This document shows positions 13,601 to 25,600 of a stretch of 64,000 bases of DNA, piece by piece. The notes beneath the pieces are model-generated. The model saw nothing but the letters and a program-made list of their open reading frames with translations. It was not told the origin of the DNA and did not search any database. This DNA comes from Hanleya hanleyi. Its lineage: Eukaryota > Mollusca > Polyplacophora > Lepidopleurida > Hanleyidae. The stretch spans positions 211,649 to 275,648 of the forward strand of contig JAVTVY010051539.1 in assembly GCA_036873755.1 (NCBI GenBank), written 5' to 3'. Position 1 is the stretch's first letter; the number at the start of each line of letters is the position of its first letter. Made by a program: the position numbers and the translations under genes.

Positions 13601-16600
13601 ATAATCTGTATATTTGTGACTTGACTGCTTGATGTTCCGGACATCTTGAAGATGTGAATGTGTTGCTTATACTTTGTCTTGTAGACAGTTCTTCAAATCT
13701 GCCTGTGAAGTGGAGGATCCCGAGGTAAAATTCAACGTAAACCAGTACACAGATGTCACCATGGTAACTAAGCCTGTCATTTACATGTCAACTCAGGAGA
13801 TTTGTGACACACATCAGTTATTACTAGAGCATCAGGACGTGATCACATCCGACCAATCGGATCCTCTACATGAGTTACTGGAGGACCTGGGCGAGTCGCC
13901 TAGTGTCACTGCTCTCATGGGTAAGAAGATTTCATCAGCATTCTTTATTGGTAATAGAGAAATAAACATGAAATTTACTTGTAAAATTTTCAATTTATTG
14001 CCCGAGTTATTGAAAGATTAAACATGTTAAATGAAATGAGGATCTGCATAAAAGTTTACATTGGTTGTTTTCTTGTTTGAGTTTTATGAGGAACTAATTG
14101 AAAATTTGCATCAATCGGTTGTCTTTTAGTCAAAGTTTTTTTAGAATCTCTATGAAAATGAAAGTTTCAGTGGTTGTTTTATTGCTGAAGTTTCTTAATG
14201 ATCTACATGAAGGATTGTTATATAGTCCCCCTCTGGCTCGTGCCATGCCGGAGGGAGATTTGGGGGTACCGAGCATCCGTGATTCCATAATATTTTTGTT
14301 TTTGACAAGTGTATCCAATGATTTAAATGGACAGGGTGTATTGATTAATTTCAAATTGTGGAGTGGTTTCTTATACAGGGGAGAGCAAGGTTGGTATCGC
14401 TTTTGGCTGAGATATGTAAACAAATAAGGTCTCTGTCACTATAATGGATTTCTCATACATGCATTTGCATGGAATATTGATTGTCTGGGTAATTAAATTT
14501 TGATGGATGTATTGGATTTTCAATTTAAAAAAAATCATCCTGACAATAAAGTGACAATGATTCGTTATGGATTATTTTCATAATTGGTATGTGGATATAT
14601 ATACCTTGTCACAAGATGTCACTTGTCCAAATCCGTACACAGGTGGGATGGGGTTAACTTTCGATTTTGTTTCTCCACAATAAATTGAGAACAACTCAAC
14701 AGATTCTTCTCAAATTGGGTATGTCGATACCTTGCCACAAGATGGCACTGCCGAGGGTTAACTTTAAAAAAAAATTTCTGGGCAATAAAATTGCAACACC
14801 TCAACAGTCTCTTTCCATAGTTTGTGCGTGGATACCTTGTCACCAGATGTCACTTTGGATTGCATTTCACCCACAATTCCCATAGGTCTGTGGCACCCCC
14901 TGGGCCAAATTCAAATTTAATGACCTAAATCTTTCGATACCGTTGACGAGTTTTGGGGACAAATTTTAGGGGGTCATTAAACTCCAGTGACGTTTTTTTC
15001 TCTCCAACACGTTAAAAAAAGTCATATTTTCTCAGACGCTCGTTCAGATGGTTGAAATTGATAGTGAATCAAGATAAGATAAGGTCGTTCATTTTTGAGT
15101 CTGTTTGATATTACAAAACAAAGAACATTGGCCAATTCGAGCGCTGTTGGGTCAATAAATAGGCTTTAGCTGGGAATGACCTTTGCCAAACTGATGATGT
15201 AACCTTTATATACCCAATGACAGCTTTTGTTATGCCCCCCCTCTAATTAGAGGGGGGGCATATAGCGATCGCTTTGTCCGTCCGTCTGTCCGTCCGAGTT
15301 TCTTGTCCGCGCGATATCTCGGTTAATATTTGATGGACAGGATTGAAACTTGCATGGAATGTGCCCAGTACCTCGTAGTTGTGCAGCGTACAGTTTTTTC
15401 CGTGTTTCGGTATAATTTTCAAGAGCTATGGCCCTTTTTTTGAAATCTCTGTGAATGGGACTTGTCCGGGCTGGATCTTGGTTAATATTGTATGGACAAG
15501 TATGAAATTTGCATGATATGTGGTCAGTGCCCCACAGTTGTGCAGCGTAAAGTTTCTCCCCGTTTCGCTTATATTTTCAAGAGTTATGGCCCTTTGTTCC
15601 TGAAATCTCCATGAATTGGGACTTGTCCGGGCTGGATCTCGGTTAATATTGTAGGGACAATTATGAAATTTGCAGCATATGTGGTCAGTGCCCTGTAGTT
15701 GTGCAGCATGAAGTTTCTCCGCGTTTTGCCTATATTTTCAAGAGTTATGGCCCTTTTTTTCTTCAATTCTTTGTGAAGTGGGACTTGTCTGGGCTGGATC
15801 TCGGTTATTATTGTATGGACAAGTATGAAATTTTCAGGATATGTGGTCAGTGCCCTGTAGTTGTGCAGTGTGAAGTTTCTCTGCCTTTCGCATATATTTT
15901 CAAGAGTTATGTCCCTTGTTTTCTTCAAATCTTTGTGAATTGAGACTTGTCCAGGCTGAATCTCGGTTAATGTTGTATGGACAATTAAGAAATTTGCAGG
16001 ATGTGTGGTCAGTGCCCTGTAGTTGTGCAGCGTGAAGTTTCTCCGCGTTTCGCTTATATTTTCAAGAGTTATGGCCCTTTTTTCTTGAAATCTTTGTGAA
16101 TTGGTTAATATTGCATGGACAAGTATGAAATTTGCATGATATGTGATCAATGCCCCATAGTTGTGCAGGATGAAGTTTCTCTGCTTTCGGTTATATTTTG
16201 AAGAGTTATGATCCTTTGTTTATCAAACCTAAGTGAATGGGATATATTTATTTGTCCAGGCTGGATCTCAGTCCATAACCGATTTGGAAATGGCTATATA
16301 TATGTCATTCTACATTCCAAAGCAGACCACATAGATCCTGAAGCATGTAATTGCCCCAAAAAGAGTTAATTGGGTGCAAAATTCAAAGTTTACTGATCGC
16401 TTCATAATTTCACCACAATATACTCCCAAGGAATGTAGTTTTCGGATTGGACGAAAGCCCCGGCGACCATCTTGCATCAAAACATTGTATTATCACTTGT
16501 TGGTCGATACTTTGAATATGTATTATGCGAGGCATGGCAAAAAAATTGACTGAAATAGAATTTTCATAATCATGAAGGCCTCCACTGACCAATACAGAAC

Positions 16601-19600
16601 AGAACAATGGCGGGGCTGAGTGTCGGATTAAAGTGGAAGGGGGGCATACGATTGAGCAATCTCTGATTGCTTCCTTCCTGTGTTATATTAGCCATCAATG
16701 CCCTTATTTAGAAAATTTCGAAAGAGCAGGAAGTAACCTTTCCAACCATACTCAAATTATTGAAAACAACGGCATGAAACAGAAAATACACGTTTGAATG
16801 TGGTACAAAAAATCTTCACTAAATGAAATCTTCGTTAAGAAATATAGGGAAGTATTTGATCTACAGCTACGCATATTTTCAAGATACAAAACGATAACTT
16901 ATCGTAAATTCCTGGGCACTACAATTAAAAGCATGTGCCTTACTTACTTGGAAATCTACTTAAGTTTGTGCTTTTTTAAAATTCATGTTATTGTTATTTG
17001 TCAAAAATCTGTCGCATTTTATCCCCATAACTCATCAGAAACTGAAGAGGACAACTCTTTCAATCAATTAACATGATATTCATGTAAACTGAATTAGATG
17101 GCAAAATGAAATATTTGTTTGTCAAAATTTATTATTTCAAACTGTCATCAGACAATAATTTCCAAAAGGTTTGGGATCTGTTATGCAAGCAAAACAGTAT
17201 CACCTTCTGTTCTGGAGAACCAGTGGTAGCAGGGCTCCAGCCTAGACAGAACTGCAGTACTGAATCATGAGTTAACAGATTCTTTCCAAATTTTGGTATA
17301 TCAATACTTTGCCACAAGATACAGTTTGGATTTGCCTTTTTTATATTTTGCTCCACCAGGAAGTAAACTTGAAATTTCTATTTCCAAACAATAAAATTAC
17401 AATGAAACCACATAATCTCTTCAAATTTGGTATTCGTATTGAATAAGGATTTGAATGAAAATTTGTTTTGGTTGTTATAGGCTCTGACATGATGGACGTG
17501 GAGGAATTAGATGAGACGGTGAAGGCTCAGTTGGGGAAGACAGAGATTACGCTCACTTTGACCAACAAGTTTGAGGTGCCTGATGATGACCAGCTTGACA
17601 TCAAGAGTTTACTCATTAAGTTAGTATCATGTATATTCACCTGCTAGTTTGGTCTACTAATTCCCATAGACATCAATCGGTGTTACCTCCTACCCATCAA
17701 TGTACTGTGAAGGATGAAGTATCAAACAGACTCATCCTTCTATTCAGTATTCTAGAGATGGGAATTAATTTGGAAAATTGAGAACTTGACAGATTCCCTT
17801 TGCTGAAACAAAATCATCATCACTTCCAGTTTGAAGAGTCAGAGTGGTAATGGGATTATTATTACTTTTAAACATTTTGAGTATTTTACTTAATGACCGC
17901 CTTAGTGAATATTATCGTGTAATAATTTTTCGATGTTTAGTTTTAGACCGTCAATCAAAAAACCGAGCGGCGAAGCCACGAGGTTTTTTGATGAGGTCTA
18001 AAACTAAACATCGAAAAATTATTACACCATAATATTCACTAAGAAGGTCATTAACTCTATTCTAACATGCACAATGATAACTATTTCCTCATTTCATAAG
18101 CGGAATGGCAAATTTTCTGCAAATTTATCCCGTTTTGATGCAAGATTTTTGTGACTGGTTTGCAGGCCATGCTCGCGCGTGCTGTCCGTTCACGAGCTGC
18201 AGCTGTGTGAACTCCGCCCACTGCGCAGTGAATGAACCAAACGTTGCTCAGCTTTGTAGCACTGCGTCACAAGAATGAGACGTCACCAGTTCGGCACGTG
18301 AATGAAACAGATCACAACAAACAAATGAAGATTATCGTGTGATAATCTCTGTATGTTTCAAGGTCTGGACCAATCAGCGCACGGCTATAACGCGAAGCAT
18401 GTTAGAATTAAACTATAATAGCTAGGTGATTCCAAGCTTTTAATTTCACTGTTGATATTGCATTATAATTCAGGCTCAAGTGTGCTCAGTTGTTCAAATA
18501 TGTTACTGTTGATATTGTAGAACCAAGAGAATGACCGTAGATGTCATAGCATGTCAGTCAGGGGAGAACTTGACTTCAGTGCTGCACACCCCAGCCACAG
18601 ATGAACAGGTTAGTGAGTGACCAATGCTACTAAAAAGGCGGGTGGGGCACCATCAGTCCTTGGCTTTACATCTGTAGATAATTATGGACCTGCTTTATAT
18701 TGTCTACATGGGTTCGATACATTAATGACTGCATTATCATTAGCCATATTACATGTATTACAGTAAGTTATTTCTGTATAACCTTAGATCACAGTGTAGC
18801 CTTCATATTATAATTATTTTGTGTTTTCACAATGAAATAACATACCATCTGAAACAAACTGTTTGGTTGACCATAATAGGAAGAATTACACCAGGCATTA
18901 GTCAAGAGAAGAGACCTAAGGGACAAGAAGGCTGCTACATCCACAGATCAGGCTAAACTGAATAGACAGCCTTCAATGACCGGGGACACCAGGTATGTGC
19001 CATATGGGCCTCGCTTGGGATTGTTTTCATGCCGATCCGCTTATAGGTGGCACCACCTGGGGGCCAATTTAAAATTTTCTTTCCGGACAATAACTTCTGA
19101 AAACCTGAACGGATTCTTCCCAAATTTGGTATGTGGGTACCTTGCCTCAACATCTCACTTGGAATTGTTGTTCATGCTGATTGGCTATAGGCGGCACCTG
19201 GAGGCCAAGTTGTAATTTTGTGTCCGGACCATAACTTCTGAAAACCTGAATGGGTTCTTTCCAAATTTAGTATGGGGAGTACCTTGCCTCAAGATCTCAC
19301 TTGAGATTTTCATGCTGATCCACCTGCAGGTTGTGCCATCTGGGGTGCCACGCCAAATTTTCTTTTCAGGACAAATTTTGTAATTGTAATTGTAACAGGA
19401 TCTTTCCATGCTGGGTACTGAACGTTATAGTTCCAAGCCAAATCAGTAGTTTCAATGTCAAGTACGGTAATTCCTCTGATAATTTGATCACCGAAAGTGC
19501 AGCGAAAAATGCCTTATATCTGATAATATTCTTCATGGCAGCAGCCACAAGGTGTCATATTTTGTCATTATATGACTTTTCTTTAATTTGAATGAAGAAT

Positions 19601-22600
19601 AGGAACTTCCTGTGATTGAATTAATAGGGGTATTACCATAGCTTCAACCACTAAGGTGGTGTTGGGAGGGGATAAATTTAACTCTTCCCCATGATGACGC
19701 CATTTGAAGCCTGTATCTAAACCATACAGGCTTTTCTAAGCTGCCCCAGAGACCTTCTCGGTGATCACATGTAAATTGTCAGGTAGCAATTTATTAGAGG
19801 GCTGTGGTCAAAGTTTTAATTTTTATCGAGCCCGTAGCTTTAGCTGCGGAAAGCTCGATATAGGTGCCACAATGATGTCCGTCTGTCTATCCGCAGGACC
19901 AAGTAAATGTTAAAGTTTTGGACTCAGAAATTTTTCCCTCAGGACCAAGTAAATGTTAAAGTTTGATTCTAACACCTGCTCAACCGCCGAACCCTCATAT
20001 TTCAGATGCTTACATCGGGCTACACATATTGAACCCATCCACTACCCTCGGGGAGCCTGTCCCCACCCCTGGGACCCCAGGACCAAGTAAATGTTAAAGT
20101 TTTGGACTTAAAAATTCTGTCCACAGCTTCTCGGCCTCACCTATGTCTCCTAAACTAAGGCCAGCCCGACCCCCCGAACTCTCATCTATTCCAAATGCTT
20201 ACATCGGGCTACACATATTGAACCCATCCACTACCCTCGGGGAGCATGTCCCCACCCGTGGGACCCCAGGACCAAGTAAATGTTAAAGTTTTGGACTTAG
20301 AAAATTCCTGACACAGCTTCTCGGCCTCACCTATGTCTCCTAAACTAAGGCCAGCCCGACCCCCCGAACTCTCATCTATTCCTAATGCTTACATCGGGCT
20401 ACACATATTGAACCCATCCACTACCCTGGGAGAGCATATCCCCACCCCTGGGACCCCAGGACCAAATAAATGTTAAAGTTTTGGACTCGGCCTCACCTAT
20501 ATCTCCTAAACTATCCCCCCGAACTCTCATCTATTCCAAATGCTTACATCTGGCTACACTTATTGAACCCATCCACTACCTGGGGCACCGAGCCCCACCC
20601 AATATCTCCTAAAGTAAGCTTTGCCCGACCCCATACCCTCATATAGTTTGGGAGCTCAGATCATCCTGTACACTTATTCAACCCATCCACTAACCCCGGG
20701 AGCATGTCCCCACCCCTGGGGCACTGAGCCCCACCCTAAATCTTCTAAACTAAGCATTGCCCAACCCCATACCATCATATTTTCCCACAGCTTACATGAT
20801 TTTACACTTATTCAACCCATGCGCTACCCATGAAAGCATGTCCCCACCCTCGGGGCACTGTGTCCCACCATCCATCACCTAAACTAAGCTTCGCCCGATG
20901 CCATATCCTCATATTTTCCTGAAGCTTACATCATGCTAATGCATTGCCCAACTTCATACCCTCATGTTTCAATTTCTAATTTTATATCTCTTATTATCGA
21001 GCCCGTAGCTTTAGCTGCGGAAAGCTCGATATAGGTGCCACAATGATGTCCGTCTGTCTGTCTGTCTGTCTGTCTATATGTCTGTCTATCTGCAGGACCA
21101 AGTAAATGTTAAAGTTTTGGACTTAGAAATTTTTTCCCTCAGGACCAAGTAAATGTTAAAGTTTGATCCTAAGGCCTGCCCGACCGCCGAACCCTCATAT
21201 TTCAGATGCTTGCATCGGGCTACACATACTGAACCCATCCACTACCCTGGGGGAGCATGTCCCCACCCCTGGGACCCCAGGACCAAGTAAATATTAAAGT
21301 TTTGGACTTAGAAAATTCCTGACACAGCTTCTCGGCCTCACCTATGTCTCCTAAACTAAGGCCAACCCGACCCCCTGAACTCTCATCTATTCCAAATGCT
21401 TACATTGGGCTACACATATTGAACCCATGCATTACCCTCGGGGAGCATGTCCCCACCCCTGGGGCACCGAGCCCCACCCTCTATCTCTTAAACTAAGCTC
21501 CGCCCAACCCCATACCCATATATAGTCTGGGAGCTTAGATCATGCTACACTTATTCAACTTATCCATTACCCTTGGGGAGCATGTCCCCACCCCTGGGGC
21601 ACCAAGCCCCACCCTCTATCTCTTAAACTAAGCTTCGCCCAACCCCATACCCATATATAGTCTGGGAGCTTAGATCATGCTTCACTTAATCAACTTATCC
21701 ACTACCCTCGGGGAGCATGTCCCCACCCCTGGGGCACCGAGCCCCACCCTCTACCTCTTAAACTAAGCTTCGCCCGACCCCATACCCTGATATAGTATGG
21801 GAGCTTAGAGCATGCTACACTTATTCAACCTATCCACTACCCTCGGGGAGCATGTCCCCACCCCTGGGGCACCGAGACCTACCCTCTATCTCTTAAACTA
21901 AGCTTCGCCCGACCCCATACTCTTGTATATTCGGAGTGCTTAGATCATGCTACACTTATTCAACCCATCCACTACCCCAGGGAGCATATCCCCACCCCTG
22001 GGGTACTGAACCCCACCCTATATCTCTTAAACTAAGCTTCGCCTGACCCCATACCATCATGTATTCAAGTAGCTTACATCATCATACACTTATTCAACCC
22101 ATCCGCCATCTACACTTATTCAACCCATCCACTACCCCCGAGAGCATGTCCTCAACCGGGGGCATAGAGCCACACCCTCTATCTCTCATATACCCTCATA
22201 TATTCTGGGAGCTTACATCATTCTACACTTATTCAAGGCATTGCCCGACCCCATACCCTCATATTTCAAATTTTATATCTCTTATATGTGAAACTAACCT
22301 ACTATTAGGTATGAGATGTAGTGTACATTGTATATACACACACAACAAATGACCTACAATATATACTTTATAGTAATACATGTAGTTTGATGACATTATT
22401 TTGTTTCAGAAGTACAATATTGAATAACCCGGCGGGGGAATCCAGATCAGTTTTGAATTTCGTGTCGCCTTAAATGAAGGACAAAATTCCCTTCAATTTT
22501 GCTATCAAATCATTCTGTTCCACATCATATGATTTAGCTTAAAGCTTTTACATGAACCATATTTGTGTCCACACATTTAACTTATTATATTAATTAAAAC

Positions 22601-25600
22601 TGAGTTTGTGGTGTCCCAGTTTTACCAGTGCACATTATTATGTAGCATTACACATGTATGATTGAAAACATTTGTCATTATATTCTTGTATTTGCATACA
22701 AATGGGAGGGTTCACCCACAAGGCTGGTGTCCCATTCCATACTGTAAATGATACCTCTACTCCAACTATTACATTGTTAATAGCTCTGTCAGAAAAGGGA
22801 TTATATAATTCAGGTATCATGACACCAAGAAGTTCGGTGGTCCAGATTGCACGGCCAATTGTCCCTAACTATGAGCTGTATATGCTTACTTTGAAAAAGA
22901 AATGTAATCTTTATTTCAAGTTATATAATATAGTTTCTTTTAATCCAACCTCAACATCACTGATATAGAAACCATATTTTTATGTATTGTCTTTTCAAAT
23001 ATGTGCATTGCCAATGATGTGCAACCTCAAATGATATGCCACCCTAAAGGGCTCGATCTTTTTGCGAAGCTGCATGTATGTGATACCAACCTGTTATTAG
23101 GCATGAGATGCAGTGTACATTGTATATACAGGCATCAAATCACCTACAGTATATTCCTTTATAGTATTTACTAATAGTTTGGTGACATTATTTTATTTCA
23201 GAAGTACAATATCAGGCCTTGTTTTTCGTCACAATTCACTGGAATCCAAATAGATTCTTGCAATCCAGTTCTATGGGAATCTACGGGAATGCAACGCTAT
23301 CATTTCTGTACAGATTGCTGCAATTTTACAGGAATCTGTTGGATTCCTGCGAATTATTTTGCGGTAGTGCTGTGCTGACGGGAATCCGATTCCCGTCGAA
23401 AAACAAGCCCTGAATATCAAAATAACGGGAATTTCGTGTCGCCTTAAATGAAGGAGGCCATTTCCTTAAATTTTGCTATCAAATTCTGGTTTACCCTAAA
23501 GCTTTTGCACAACCAAATCTGTGTCCACACATTTAACTTACTATATTAATTAAAACTGAGTTTGAATCAGTTTGTGATGTCTCAGTCTTCACCAGTGCCC
23601 ATTATTATGGAGCATTACAGTATGATTGAAAACAGTTGTTCATTCTTTTATTTGCATACGAATGTGAGGATTTACCACAGTGCTGGTGTCCTATTGCATA
23701 CTAGAAATGATAGATTTGCTCCAACTATTGCATTGTTATTAGCTTTGTTTGTCGCATATCATCACACAAAGTTACACCAAGAACGTGCTCCAAATTGCAC
23801 ACCTATTCTTCCTAACTATACATGTAATCTTTATTGGAAGTTATAATATAGTTCCTCCTTCAATCCAACCTCAACATCATGTATATAATATAATATAATA
23901 ATATAATATAGAAAACATATTTCTTAATAAATGTATTGTTATTTTAAATGATGTGCATTGCCAATGATGTGCAACCTCAAATGATGTGCCACCCTGAAGG
24001 GCTCTATCTTTTTGCGAAGCTGCATGTTTTTTTATCACGTCTACTGTGATCATTCATTTAGCATCTTTAATATTTCCTGAAATAAAAGAAAATGTTACTG
24101 AGTGAGGTTAATTGAACACTATTCCAGTAGTTTTCAGACTTGTGTTTGAATATTTTGCCATATGCTGACATTTTGCCATATATGCATTCTCTCTATTCCA
24201 GGTTACCATTGGAGGTGATGAAACAGAAGATACTAAAGAACTTGGAGAGTCTAGAAGGAGCTAACGTTGTTACAAAACAAAATCACTACCAAGATCTAGT
24301 CAATATGATAGTGCAGGTGAGTCTCTAAACAACATTGAAACTAATCTGACCAATACGGACGCTTCGTTGCATGAGCAACACAAACAGTGTTTGTGAATAA
24401 TAGAGACCCTTCTAAACAGTCCAGAAATGTCTATAAACAATATTATAGACTATGTCGTTGATCAATACAAACACCTCTGAACAGTATGACACTTTTGAGA
24501 ACAATATAGAACTTTTGAAAAGTATGAAATTATATACACACAATACACAGCGACTTCTGAATAGTACAGGAATTTTTGCGAACAATTCAAACACTCCTGA
24601 ACAGTAAAAGAACATCTGAACAAAACAGAAACTTCTATGAACAATACATGTAAGACACTTCTGAATAATACAGAAACTTCTGTGAATATGCAGACACTTC
24701 TGAACAGCACAGGTAATTCTTTGAACAATACAGAAGCTTCTGAACAGTACAAATTGATACGAGAAAAGCTTATTTTTCAACCCCAATTTTGTTGTCTGTG
24801 CATGGTGGTCTAATGCAAATGTGCATGGTGTATATCTGCACGGCTTCAGCTAACTTGTCAGTCTGTCTCAGACTGACAGGAGATGAGTACAGAGCAAAAT
24901 GTTGTTTTGCACTATTGTTTACTGTCATAATGGATCGAACCTCCGTTTTGTGACCTCGAATTTGTGTCAAAGCTTTTTTGAAATCAGAAAATTCTCTCAA
25001 CTCAGTTGACAATTCAGGGTTCCTCTTTTAAATTTGATTTCCTGGAAAGTACTTGAATTCAACTTGAACCATTTCAAGGCCTTGAAGGATCTTCTCAAAT
25101 TTTAATTGTCCCCTGCCACATAAGTTGGAAACACTAGCGTCCGTAATTCCGTCTTTCCGTTACACATTTCGTGCCCGACCAATAACTTGAGAACCATTGA
25201 CTCGATCGACTTCAAACTTCAAGAGTGTCTTAACATCGGTGTGAGGAGTTGGGACTGCTTTTCAGTTACCTGCATAATCCAAGATGGCCACCGTCAGCCA
25301 TCTTGGTTTTCAGCAGTTGGATCTTTTCACATTTCTTGTCCGACCAATAACTCGAGAAATATTCAACCAATCGACTTCAAACTTGGAGGGTGTATTGACA
25401 TCGGGGAGAGGACAGTTGGCATGCTTTTCTGTTACCAGTGTAATCCAAAATGGTCGCCAGCAATCTTGGATTTCAGCAGTTTGATCTTGTCCGGACGTTA
25501 ATTCGAGATCGATTGAACTGATCGAATTCAAACTTGGGGAGTGTCTTGACATCAGTGGAAGGACAGTTGGGATTGCTTTTCAGTTACCTGCGTAATCCAA

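Noticed and set aside
15584..16150. 188-codon frame on the - strand
   Set aside because: Arises from the 160-bp array of a repetitive element; the same phrases repeat each unit.
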